Shown here: one piece after another, positions 34,126 through 45,205 of the stretch
Layout of the letters: each line of letters starts with the position of its first letter
Numbering within the stretch: position 1 is the first letter of the stretch
NCBI RefSeq assembly: GCF_024586455.1
Contig: NC_065921.1
Location: 9,765,401-9,829,400, forward strand
Direction: 5' to 3'
DNA from: Bactrocera neohumeralis
Taxonomy: Eukaryota; Arthropoda; Insecta; Diptera; Tephritidae
Length of the DNA: 64,000 nucleotides
Translations under genes and position numbers: made by a program
Notes under the pieces: generated by a model
What the model saw: only the letters and a program-made list of their open reading frames with translations
Databases searched by the model: none
Told to the model about the DNA's origin: nothing

Positions 34126-36649
34126 TTTTTTATGTGATATTTTATTTGTTTAATGATATTCTTATATGTTAATTAGTAGTAAGTTGCATCATTAATAATA
34201 CAAAAAATAATACAAATGTTATATTTTTTCAGTGTTTACAAAAATAGTTTTTTTTTTTACAGTAATTAGCCAGACCTCACAAGCAATCACAAGTCGCTTC
34301 CAATAATCTGTCAGCAAGGGTTCCATGGATAACAATAATTATGAATTTATTATCATTACACCGCCACTTGATAGTGCAGCGCATAATAACGGTACTTTCA
34401 TTGATTATAATGACAATTGTAGATATCTACATACATGTGTATATACATATGTATTGTATGTATATATGACAGCATAGCAGATCCTTTAAGAAAACGCCAC
34501 AAAACAAACAAAGGTCATTCAAATGTTGTCACGCTCATTGCGTCGCCATATGGTCGAAATGGCGTATGAATGGCAAATTGTATTTGATGAATTGTACTAA
34601 CTACCCTTTCATCACAAGGCGCAACCTGTTGCCACAGCCGCTTTAATGCGACACGAGCGCGCCCGCCAAATAATGACAGCGCCAGTGAGTTTGCGTTCGC
34701 CATCTGTGAGTGTGAAGGGCATCTTCTAGTGGTGGCAAGTAATGCAGTTTTCTTAAAGTGCATACATATACATACACAAACGAAGAAACGTAGTTGAAGA
34801 AGTTTGGAGACGTAACATGCTTTGTATTGACCTCGCTTTAGTAAATATAACGGAAATTTCATTTGTCAGGAAGAAGTTATGAATATATTCCACATTTACT
34901 AGGTTTAGGACTAAGATATCTTTGCGGCTTTATTGTAGGTAGGTCAGGTAGGTGCTAGCTATATTAGGTTCCATGTGAAACCCTTACTAACCTTTCAATT
35001 ACACTTTGATTTGCTTACTCTTGCGACTTCCATTTAGTTTGTGTAACCATTGTAATTCTTTCAAAAGGAGCCAAAATATTTGAGAACTAAATTTTAGAAA
35101 TTTGTAACATATTTTTCAGTTCAGGATATATTAACTACTTGAGCACTGAACTTCTCGCTTGTATTTCATCATAAGTGAATAAATGGCCACACATTGACCT
35201 AGAGATCCTTTGTAGCGCAGATGGCGTATCAGTTTAATACGAACTATGAATAATCTTACTATTCTGTCCACAGTTAAGTTCGTTGCCGTGAATGGAAAGT
35301 AATCGGGCACAAGTTGCGCAAAGTTTTAGAGAACATCAAATAACAGCATTAGACTCAAGGGAGCCGCAGTCGATAGAGACCAGAAAATACGTGGAGGCGA
35401 CTAGTTGAAGCAGAGTTGCAACGAACAGGCCATTCCTTGAGACAAAACAAGTTCCTATCATTAAATAAATTGAATTATAGTTTGTATATTGAGGTCCTGC
35501 ATCCCACTTAGGAACTCTGGGAGAATATAGACTTGATAGATATCTAAGCAAGTTCTTGGCAAGAAAGGACCGAAACAGAGGTATTCCAGCAAGATTCGTT
35601 TGCTGTTAGAAGAAACTATGTAATGTTAGTCCAGGTACTGTAAAGTAGTACAAAGGAAAGGAGTATCTTGCGCTCAGAAAAATAAATATATCCAGAACAT
35701 TTAGTCTTTATACAATAGTATGCTCTAAAGCCAAAAAATTTTGATTTTCCGTACTGTCGAGATGAACAATAATGTGGAATGGCGTCGATGACAATGTATT
35801 CTTGACAGTTCTGTTGCTTCGGAATAGAGGCGAAACTACCTCGGCTCTCGTTTTTTCAGACATTCAAGGAATTTATCTGGAAATGGAGTTAGATGCTCGA
35901 ACTGATTTGCCTAGGGATCAATCAAAGTTAACCTAACATAATAAACCAAATATCAAAGTCCATTTACCTATGATTTGGTGGCAGAATCATACAAGTACGA
36001 ACGCAGGGGTAGGATATCCAGCGTCTATTGAAAATTTAAAAATTCATTACAGCACAATTGGCGGGGGATTTATTGACTAATAAACTTTAGACTAGTAGAA
36101 CAACAAGCGGCAATAAATGAAAACCATTTGTTTAACGGACTCTAAGGGTGTAAAATTCCAGGCAGAGGATCAAAAATTAAACACCCAATCGTCTATGCGA
36201 CCAAGAACGTTAACAAAACATAAAGAGTAGGAATCATTAAAACCAATTGACGTAGGTAATAAAATCATGAAAATATTTTAAGGCTCCAGGTTTCTAATGA
36301 GGACCTTATCTCTTGCAGAATTAAATAAATTTATTCCCGAGAGAATGCAGAATATTTTCCCAAATATCTCTCAAGTTCTCATCTCTGAACGATGGCATCA
36401 AAATCATATGGATGACGTAATTAAAACAATTCCTGACAAAGACGCCACTATTAGAAGAATTTTGGGTCATAGTGGTGGGGTCAGGGATCTAATATAAGTT
36501 ATGAGTAGCCCTGATAAAATGCCAATTTTAAACTTAAATAGATAATAGGAATTATTACCGGAGCTTCGGCATATATGTATTATATGAAAATTGATATTTC
36601 AAAAAACAGTTGCAATTACCTCTCATTTGTACTCTATTAACGCGAAAGC
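34126..36649. other. Intergenic, possible unidentified repeat
   Basis: An interval at about 34930-35945 ends in GTTAACCTAACATAATAAAC and may be a decayed dispersed repeat; I cannot name it. A GTATATACATATGTATTGTA tract at 34438-34460. No gene supported. Confidence 0.35.
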
Positions 36650-37390
36650 CGTTCAATATCAAATGAAATTTCAGACAAGGCGACTCCCTATCGTGCGACT
36701 TCTTCAATATACTTGTGGAGAAACTAATTCGAGCTGAATCGAGACGATACAGTCTTCTATAAAAGTGTATAGTTGCTGGCGTATGACGATGATATTGATA
36801 TCATTGACCTCAAATTCGCGCCGATAGTTCTGGTATCTCCAAATTGGATAAGGAAGCGAAGCAAATGGGTCTGGTAGTGAACGAGAGCAAGACGAAATAT
36901 CTCCTGTCATCAAACAAACAGTCGTCGCACTCGCGACTTGGCTCCCACGTCACTGTTGACAGTCATAACTTCGAAGTCGTAGATAATTTTAAAAGCCTCT
37001 CTCAACGAACAAAGACCAAACTCTATAAGTCACTCATTATTCCCGTCCTGCTATATGGTGCAGAGACATGGCCGATGACAACATCTGATGAGTCGACGTT
37101 ACGAGTTTACGATAGAAAGGTACTGCGGAAGAAATATGGTCCTTTGCGCAATAACAACAGCGAAAACCGCAGTCGATGGAACGATGTACGAGATATACGA
37201 CGACATTGACATAATTCAGCCAGCTAGGTCAAGTCATCCGATTGGATGAAGACACTCCAGCTCTGAAAGTATTCGACTTGGAATCTCCAATAGGCGCCAA
37301 ACAGCGAAAAGGAAAAACGACTTGCGCGCTGTTGTGAACTCGTCTATAACCGCGGAAGCGGTGTCTTCGTCAATAAAGAAGAAGAATTGA
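36650..37390 (+). mobile_element. Non-LTR retrotransposon RT/C-terminal fragment (LINE-2 family)
   Basis: The catalytic palm remnant is in broken frames: RQGDSLSCDFFNILVEKL (about 36676-36725) and a YADD-like DDDIDIIDL (about 36785-36810). Then comes an open frame from 36844: DKEAKQMGLVVNESKTKYLL, SSNKQSSHSRLGSHVTVDSH, NFEVVDNFKSL. It jumps directly to SQRTKTKLYKSLIIPVLLYG, then AETWPMTTSDESTLRVYDRK. Compared with 16180-16850, the segment YLGTSINTNN...LKSKFL is missing at this jump, an in-frame internal deletion. Truncated 5' and decayed 3'. Confidence 0.8.
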
Positions 37391-37463
37391 AAAGCTTCGC
37401 AGTAATACTTTCAACTTTGGTCGAGTTGAGAAACACAAAATCACTTTTTGGTTACACTAATTT

Positions 37464-37469
37464 TTTATT
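37464..37469 (-). terminator. Candidate polyadenylation signal AATAAA
   Basis: On the minus strand AATAAA lies 127 bases after the stop codon of the small secreted-protein gene. It is the nearest canonical signal I found. Confidence 0.45.
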
Positions 37470-37595
37470 TTTTAAAAGCAAAACTTCGAAAAGACTCCTA
37501 AAATGCCTAAATTTACAATTTACAATTAGCGCTACTTGCTGATATTCAGTAAGATTTGCATAGAAAATAATTAAAAACATTCAATTATATTAATT

Positions 37596-37862
37596 TCAGC
37601 CATGATGTCCATGATGACCGTGACCGTGACCATGGCCATGACCATGACCACCCCCACCACCGCCACCAACGCCAACTGGAAGGACCACGGGCTTCACAAT
37701 AATCGGCTTTACAATGACGGGCTTCACCACGACCGGTTTCGATATTATCTTATTTGGTTTGCCGAATGACGGTATGAATTTCGAATGCGCCGCAACCGAT
37801 GTCAATATAATGGCCACCACCAAAATGCGCAGCAACACAGTCCGGGTCTCTTTACTTTCCAT
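37596..37862 (-). CDS. Small secreted Lys-Pro-Val/Gly/His-rich protein
   Basis: An 88-residue intronless ORF. The ATG at 37862 has a good fly start context (CAAAAATGG); a reading could extend upstream only from a GTG. Residues 1-25 form a signal peptide: basic start, hydrophobic core RILVVAIILTSVAA, predicted cut after Ala25. Residues 26-41 are a short spacer. Residues 42-58 are four repeats of the form KP(V/I)(V/I)V. Residues 64-72 are poly-Gly, and the tail to 88 alternates Gly-His and ends HHGHHG. Such proteins in flies are typically secreted cuticle-, glue- or chorion-like or metal-binding, but I do not recognise an ortholog. The His-Gly tail could bind Zn or Cu (inference). TATA and initiator elements lie just upstream. 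Confidence 0.82.
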   Translation of the reverse strand: MESKETRTVLLRILVVAIILTSVAAHSKFIPSFGKPNKIISKPVVVKPVIVKPIIVKPVVLPVGVGGGGGGGHGHGHGHGHGHHGHHG

Positions 37863-37908
37863 TTTTTGTGCGGCGGCGTCGTTCACCTGCTCCTTTATAC
37901 AATTAACT

Positions 37909-37914
37909 ACTGAA
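37909..37914 (-). promoter_or_regulatory. Initiator (TTCAGT) of the secreted-protein gene
   Basis: On the minus strand TTCAGT fits the arthropod initiator TCAGT, with the likely +1 A at 37911. This gives a 5' UTR of 49 bases. Confidence 0.6.
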
Positions 37915-37935
37915 CCTTAGGCGGCAACGAAACTG

Positions 37936-37943
37936 TTTATATA
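37936..37943 (-). promoter_or_regulatory. TATA box TATATAAA
   Basis: On the minus strand TATATAAA starts 32 bases before the initiator A, the standard fly TATA-Inr spacing. This points to a strong, regulated, focused promoter. Confidence 0.7.
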
Positions 37944-39086
37944 TGACAAAATAAGGAACTCGTAGAACGAAATGAATTAATTAACTGCTTTCAATCATTT
38001 TACGCACTTTTTAGGAGATTCGCGGCATTGATTTGTATGCAGTAGAGGCGCCCGTCATAATCTTACGAATTGCGTGTGTCCATTTTATTTATTGCCAAGT
38101 TGTAGAAATTATGAAGTCATTGAATGTGATGTCCAGTTTCTTGCGGTATTTACATACGAGTGTTGCGTGTCGGTAAGGTGAGATTGTAGGTTATTTGTAT
38201 GCAGAAGGGGTTGAAAATAAGCAAAAACCCCAAGTGATGGAGATTTGATAAAGCTTTTTATTAAAAATTCTGAGTGCACATTCAGCGTCTGGCGGCATAT
38301 AGTAGGTAACTATCCACTATTCAATCATAAAACTGATCAGATGTTACTACAAACAAGCTATCTATTGTACACCCATTTCAAATTTAACCCACATTTCTGG
38401 ATCCAAGGTCACACCTACTATTTATATGAATTTATTCAAGATCCATAAAGATCGTAGAGATTACTCCATGAGTAAAATGCACAACCAAAGCTTGTCACTT
38501 TAAAGAGCTAGCCAATTTTTAAGCTGGCTCAAATGTTTAAAGCAAAATTGAGAATGCCGAAAGCTTACCAAAAATGTTTGATTGTTCGGAATTCCTGTCA
38601 CGAAAATCTATTTACGTCATTTGTGAAGCGTGCGACACCAACAAACTATGAATTAATAATAGTAGTTTACCCAATAAACCACAACCCATCAAATATTTTG
38701 ACGTAACCCAACCGTAAACTTCAAATATAGGTTAAAATATAAAATTACTCTTGACACTTCGGTTCTCGAAAAAGAAAAAAATTTGATTTGAAATGATATT
38801 TAGATTATAAGCAGCAAGGCCACGCAATTAGCGATAGAGTGCCGATTTTCGAAAGATTCCTTTTTTAAGAATTATTATTTTTATTTCTTGCCTAAATATA
38901 AAAATGATAATTTTCTTAGTTAAACTGACATTTTACTATTTTTTTAACAACACAATATGAGCAATATAATTTTGCAATCAACTGACCTGCATTTTTCAAA
39001 ATCCTATCCTGTTTTCATTCTATTTTGAAACATGCTTCTTCTGGGTTCACAAACCATTTTGAGGTTTTATTCAAATTTAATGAGAA
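37944..39086. other. Intergenic / upstream region of the secreted-protein gene
   Basis: No gene or repeat recognised. Enhancers for the divergent promoter at 37911 could lie here. Confidence 0.4.
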
Positions 39087-39850
39087 ATGTTTATTATCAT
39101 TCGAAAGAACATTATTTGGCATTTACTTTTTGAAGATTATGTCTTTCAAATGTTGACCGTGGCTACGTCTCAAATGGTCCATCCATTGGGTCCAATTTTC
39201 GATGACTCGTTCGAAAATTTCGAATTTGGTGGCCAATCGACCGGCTCAAAACGTGAAATGATCTGCTCACCGAAGTGATCTCTCTATAAAACCATCCAAC
39301 CAACCAACTCTTGAATCTTTTCAGGTATCTCTTCGTCCCAAATGCGGCAATTTTGCTTGTTTACATACCCGTTGTGCCAGAAATGGGCCTCGTCGCTGTC
39401 AAAATTTGGCTGCAACACGTCGGAATCGATGGCACTTGAGAAGGTCAAGTTCCCCGTTCAGTTATTGTACAAGGTGTATTTTGTACGCTTTCAATTTAAG
39501 GTCTTGACGTAAAATGCGCCCAGTCGTTCCATACGTCTGTCCAAGTTGCTGCGATTAGCTCCGAATCGACTCTCCACGGTCTTCGTGAACACTCTCAGCT
39601 ACAACAGCTATATTTTCTTCACTGCGCGCTGAACGTGGTCTATTCGGTCGAATATTATACAATTATGAATGCTGGGTCTCAAGATGGATAATGGTGTTGT
39701 GAATAGTACACGCAGTAGGCCGATTATGTTGACCATAAGTTGAGCGATGCGCGCGAAACACATTCTTTACAGAAAGCGAATTTTCGTAATAAAGTTAAAC
39801 GATTTGTAGACGGTTTTCAGACGTAAGTCTTTTCTTGATGAAAAAATACA
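39087..39850 (-). mobile_element. Family W transposase relic, internally deleted
   Basis: On the minus strand, broken frames read RPTACTIHNTIIHLETQHS (about 39725-39669), SEENIAVVAESVHEDRGESI (about 39630-39571), QQLGQTYGTTGRILRQDLKL (about 39553-39494) and YKIHLVQ. They then jump to a C-terminal part with DHFGEQIISRFEPVDWPPNS and SNESSKIGPNGWTI (39280-39185). The catalytic middle is deleted. It matches the copies at 2137-3038 and 62393-63050. Confidence 0.72.
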
Positions 39851-40450
39851 TAAATACAATACAATGAATGACATAGACATACGAGGGTGGTTCGATTATA
39901 TATGTAGATCACAAAATGAAAACGAAAAGTTTGAAACCAAGACGATTTATTTCTCAACTAAGTCTCTTTTTAGCTGATACACTCCCTAGCGTCGATAACC
40001 ACCTCATTTGACTTAAATTTCTGACCAGCGAATAAATTTTCGAGTTTGAAACCAAAAGGATAATTCGTCCAATTTGGTCACGGCGACTGCTACAATTCAA
40101 TTCTACAATTCGACAACGGATTGCTGTCTCACAATTGAAATTGTTGTCCGGGGTGAGCAAACGCGACACCCAACATTTCAAGCAGAAGACCCAAGCGGTC
40201 TTATGAGATGACTACTGCCTCAGCTGTTTAGCACACCTTCAATAAATCATCTGCCAATACAAAAACTTGGACCGTTATCGCCTTATCCTGCATTACAAGC
40301 AGTTTCTAGGCACCTGGACGTGGTTCATCAACGTACGAACACATTGAAACTCGTTAATCGAAGGAAAAGTGTTATCATATATAAAAACAGATATCACCAA
40401 TCGGTTTTGCTAATTTTCCATTTTTATAAAATCCACGGATACAACCGCTT
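39851..40450. other. Intergenic
   Basis: Nothing recognised. Confidence 0.4.
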
Positions 40451-40985
40451 TCACACACGATCAAATCCCCGCCCGATTCCCTGAGTCCAAGACAGAAGTC
40501 GCTGTTTATGATGCTGATAACGATAGTAAACTTTTCTTCCGAAGGAATCGTTATCGGACGATGTCACTAAGCATATAGCGGACCGCTCTCGTGGATGGTT
40601 TTTTTTTAATTTTGTGCGTAGCCAATACAAATTTGCACAGGCGCTTAATTTGTATTCCCGCCAGTTCGGTGGTATGTTTGAAGGTTTGCGCTCCCAAGTG
40701 TCTGAGTCTTGGCCTTCCAAACGCGGGACGGTAAAGAAGTGTTGAGTTGTATCCACCTTTTCTTCTTCCATACACCTTCTGCAGAATGTACGCCAATAGG
40801 GCAATGGCCTGTTAAAAGCCCCACAACTAATAATAGGCTAGCCTTACTGAGGGAAAAAAGATCACTAGATCTCTTGCTATAGATCTGGGATCAAAAGGCT
40901 TTTGCGACAGTGCATGTACCGATGGTGGCCCAGTGCTTGCCAAGCTCCCGCGAAGCCCAACTATCTAGTAGTAGAACAGAAGAGG
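40451..40985 (-). mobile_element. Non-LTR retrotransposon C-terminal end (LINE-1 family)
   Basis: On the minus strand: a SWASRKLGKHW-type stretch (about 40963-40930), SKASLLLVVGLLTGHCPIG (about 40850-40793), then CRRCMEEEKVDTTQHFF (a C-x2-C...H zinc knuckle, 40780-40725) and a tail over two frames. The first part matches 11240-11420 closely at the DNA level (CCCTCAGTAAGGCTA; CATTGCCCTATT), so the two fragments belong to one family and overlap. Confidence 0.8.
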
Positions 40986-41510
40986 ATACAGGAGCACTGG
41001 TCCTATTTTACTGATAGCAGTTCTTTGGTGAGTGATGCTTTGTCTATTATATACCATTTGATACCGGCTCCTATAAAGACTTTTTGTATCATCTCGGGTG
41101 TAAAAAAACTGCAATACTCGGTAGCAACATGTTGCAAAAGTATTAAATTAGTTTCATAAAAGTCACAAGTTTTTTTTTCAAATTATAAAATACATATATA
41201 AAATATATATAAATAAAATATATAATATTATATTTATATTTGATTAGAATTGACATCTTATTAGATTTTTTTGCATATTTGTAAATGAAAATTTTTATTT
41301 ATAGTCAATTTCAGGTCTTGGCAACTCTATGCAAGCAAACAGTTCACAATGACATCTTCATAATGTTTCCAGTTGGAATTTGTTGACAGTTCTGAAATAT
41401 TTACTATGCGTGATGGTTTATTTTATTTTACGTTATTTGCAAGAAAATTATATCTTAAATGAATATATTCTTGAATTTTTTGCAAAATAACAGAAAATAG
41501 TGTTTCCGAA
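40986..41510. other. Upstream region of the MADF gene
   Basis: AT-rich, with a TATATATAAATAAAATATAT run at about 41192-41235. The promoter and 5' UTR of the gene starting at 41511 should be in the last 200 bases; I see no clear TATA or initiator. Confidence 0.35.
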
Positions 41511-43546
41511 ATGAGTATTTGTTCGGGGTAAACAACTGCTATACAAATAAATACTAAACATTTACATGCGACATAACATAATAAGTGTCAGTGCTAATAG
41601 CTAAAAGCATTTGTAAATATTCAATACTTATAAGTTGTGTCATAAGAGATTATGTTATGTTGAAATTATTGCGACTAAAAATAACGAATAAAAATTTTGA
41701 AGTCGTAAAGGCTATGTAATTAATGAAGTGTTTTTGTTTTGTACATTTTATAATTTTGCAGAATATTCGATGACGAACGGCTAATCGAATTGGTAGAAAG
41801 CCATGAGATTCTGTACAACAAACATTGTACTGGGTATAAAGGTGCTGGAGAAAAAACAGAGTCTTGGATTAAAATCGGCGAGGAATTGGGGTTAACTGGT
41901 TTGTAGAGTGTGTTTATGTTTATACTTTCAAGAATAATTTTTTAATTTTTTTGGTTGTTATGTAGCCGATGATTGCGCCAAAAGGTGGAAAAGTTTAAGG
42001 GAACGGTATTCTAGAGAACTCAAACTAGTTGAAAATAACGACAACTTTGTTGTGGAGTGGCCTTTATTTGCCGCACTTTCATTTTTAAGACCATTTGTAA
42101 AACAACGGCAGTAAGCTTATATTAAATTAAAAATTAACAATTAATATATAAAGTATAATTTCAGGGGGCGAAGCACATTGAACGAAGGTAAGCAAGTGTT
42201 TATGTCATGTAGAGGACTCTCAAAGTGTAATACTATGAAAATGAAATAACAACAAGAAAAACGAAACTATAATAACCTACTGAAATAGAAGTGATTCCAT
42301 ACAAGGACTTAATATATTATAGTGGTCCGATCTGTCAAATTTCTTGAGATATTATATCGTTGCTTTAAAAAAATTGGAACGAAATTTCGAGAAGATATGT
42401 CGTCAAATAAAACAAAATCCATATAGGGACCTGATATTGATTGTTCAGTTGTGTAGTGGTACTATATCGGCGATTCCGTTAAATAAGCAGCTTCTTGGGG
42501 AGAAAAGGACGTGCAGAATTTTTTCAGTTCGAAATCTTAAAACTGACTAGTTCACATATATTCAGACAGACGGACGGACATAACTAAATCGCTCTGCTCG
42601 TCATGCTGATCATTTACATAAATATATATATTATAGGGCCAATTTCGTGGCAAACTTCAAAATCTTTTTCAGGTTAAAATAATCAATTAATTGACCAATT
42701 TATGAATTTCTGCATTATTTTTCAGTGAACGACGAGTTGTTAATCCAACTGGTACGTGATCATGATGTACTTTACCAGAAAAGCTGTTTAGGGCTTACGC
42801 CGTCTAGTCAAAAGGCAGACGCCTGGCTTGAAATCTCCGAACAGATGGGTATAACTGGTTAGTTAACAAACTTACCTTATTGTGGCATGAAATAAATTTA
42901 CACGATTTCTAGCCGAAGGATGTTCTAGCAGATGGAGAAGCTTACGAGAACGTTATACCAGAGAACTAAAGCAAGCGGAAATGCTTTCTGAAAGCAATGA
43001 TGAGGCAAGTTTATGTGTTCAGTGGCCCTTATTTAATTCGCTATCGTTTTTAAGAGATTCCGTTAAGCCACGACAGTAAGTTTACAGTTATACATATGAA
43101 TTGTGCTTTTACTAATCAAGTTATATTACAGTACCCGTGACTCTAAGGATTCTGCTATTGTTGCGATTAAAAGGAAGAGACGGAAACTTGTCGGCACAGA
43201 TCATAATGAGGTTTCAGGCGCATGTAAATCTCCAACCTTAGTATGCAAAAAGGAATTTTGTATAGATACAATGTCAATGCCTCCAGATAATGAGCTATTT
43301 GCTCGAACAATTGAAGATTGTAGAGAAAAGATGATAATACCAAATGGTAATCAGGAAAAGTTCTTTGAATCACCAGAAACTTGCAGAGAAAACATAACGA
43401 CGGTAAAAACTAATGATTCAATAAATTTATTTGGTCAAACAGTGGCTGCAATCATTTCGGAAATGAGTCAAGCGAAACAAGCAAAAGCAATGCGGGTATT
43501 GTTCAATGCTTTAATAACAATTAAAACCGAACCAGAAGAATCCTAA
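41511..43546 (+). CDS. Two-MADF-domain, BESS-type nuclear protein (7 exons, 343 aa)
   Basis: Spliced coding exons are 41511-41527, 41762-41898, 41966-42110, 42165-42187, 42726-42857, 42913-43075 and 43132-43546. All introns are GT-AG, the frame is kept throughout and the sum is 1032 nt with stop. MADF domain 1 (residues about 11-100) starts ERLIELVESHEILYNKHCTG, then CAKRWKSLRERYSRELK and FLRPFVKQRQ. MADF 2 (about 109-206) starts NDELLIQLVRDHDVLYQKSC, then CSSRWRSLRERYTRELK and FLRDSVKPRQ. A basic stretch KRKRRK (about 219-224) is a likely nuclear signal. Residues about 303-337 (LFGQTVAAIISEMSQAKQAK and following) fit a BESS motif. MADF-BESS proteins (Adf-1, Stwl, Hinge relatives) are DNA-binding regulators whose BESS mediates protein contacts. 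A two-MADF protein could bind paired sites or dimerise internally (inference). Ortholog not identified. Intron 4 contains a DINE-1-like repeat. Confidence 0.9.
42250..42665 (-). repeat. DINE-1-like repeat inside intron 4 of the MADF gene
   Basis: In minus-strand orientation it starts ACAAGAAAAACGAAAC (3' end, hairpin lost). It continues with TATAGTGGTCCGATCTG, GCAGCTTCTTGGGGAGAAAA and CAGACAGACGGACGGACATA, and reaches the 5' block TTTCGTGGCAAACTTC near 42660. It makes up most of the 538-bp intron, which is otherwise the only long one in the 3' half of the gene. Confidence 0.72.
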
Positions 43547-43779
43547 TACAAATATTTAAAGATAAAATAGTATTAATTTCGTTTAAAACTAATTTTAACC
43601 CAACAGAAATGTATATAAAAACGAAGGAAAAATGTCCACTAAGTTTACTTTATGAAATCATAATTTTTATAATCGCTGTAAGCCAAAAATTGTTTTTAAA
43701 TTGCAATAATTATTGATTTTGAATGAATAAGCATTATTTTTGTTAAGATCTCAACTTTAAGTAAAACTGAACTGAAAAC

Positions 43780-43785
43780 AATAAA
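43780..43785 (+). terminator. Candidate polyadenylation signal of the MADF gene
   Basis: AATAAA, 234 bases after the stop codon; the first canonical signal seen downstream. Confidence 0.4.
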
Positions 43786-45205
43786 GACATGCAAATATAT
43801 GGTACATACATACATGTTTGGAAATGGATGTGCTCCACTGAATTGAAAATCTTTTATAATGTATGAGTGTTCATCATGGCTGAATGTGCAAAGCGTTAGG
43901 AATAAAATTAACTCGAACTTTGTCCATATTTCAAAAGGCGCATTCCTTGAAAAGTTCACATTGTTGTATAAGCTATGGAACATAAGAAAGCATTTAAATA
44001 TACTTATCTAACTTTAACCAAGTTTTTTGTAGAAAACCTTACCACTTTTGCCTTCGAAGTTTTCAATTGACAAGATTAATTCGGCATCCATCCAATGTCC
44101 ACCCTGACAAGCTTCTACGGTCTTTAAAATCTAAAGAAATGCTAGAAAACAAACAACCAAGACCTCTTTGGTCTTTGGAAAACTACTTCCATTTGTTTTC
44201 TTAAACATGCGTATACGCTTTGCGCCTGTTGTGTTCTGTTTGATGACATATTGAACTTTTACAACATTTAATAAAACGACTACTAAAACTTATTTCACAT
44301 TTCTCTGGCAGACAAGTCAAGAAAATAAATTCAAGCGGAAGTAAAGAGACGCTAAGAAAATTTGGCGGTTTGCCGGAATTGACATATCACCGTTGATGTC
44401 TTAACCCTTTAAATGCTCACTTTAATAATCTTTATGCATTTTAATATAAACAAATAGAGTAAAAATACAATCAGCTCCGTGAACACTGCCAATTGACATA
44501 TAACAAATCACAATTTTGATGTTTTCTTATTCATGACGTTTGTGAAACATGTGTCAGATTTCAAAGCTCATACCAGAGTTGCCTGAATCATTTTTTTGGC
44601 GTTGTAGATATATCGGTCGTTTCCCAAAGAGCGGGTTATTATAATAATGTGATGATGCAACCCTAGTTTTCATTCCAATCAGATTTGAGTAAAATTGTTG
44701 GACTTTCACATAGAGTCGGCAGTTGTTTTTACACATCTCTCGCGTTTAGTTGGCAAATTTTAAAATAAGTGAATTAATACAAGGAACGCTGACTTGCGGG
44801 AATATATAAGTTTTCTATTATTACATTGCTTACATTTTAATACATTGTGAAAATTTAAAGATATAAAAATAATATAGTGTGGTCTATCAAGGGATATCGC
44901 ACCTATTTAAGTAGAGAATAAAAATTGTACATAAAACCAAGGTCAGTGAATAGGATACGAAATTGAAAGCAAGATTTCGCTAAAACAGTGCAAATAAAGG
45001 AACGTCAAAAGAAATTTATGTTTGAGCCAAATTTTTGCAAAGACCGCTAAAATCCTAGAAACAATACTAATTACGAAATTCCATTGCATAAAATAGTGAA
45101 GTAAAATAAATAAATTTGATAACGCAGATCGTAATTGCTGCGGTGTACGTGTGTGTGCGGTTATTAATTTAGACTGTTTGGAATTTTTACAAAAATTCCA
45201 CGTGA
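43786..45205 (+). other. Upstream region and 5' UTR of spinster
   Basis: No other gene seen. The 5' UTR of the gene at 45206 must lie partly here; a non-coding first exon is possible. No TATA box recognised. Confidence 0.4.
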
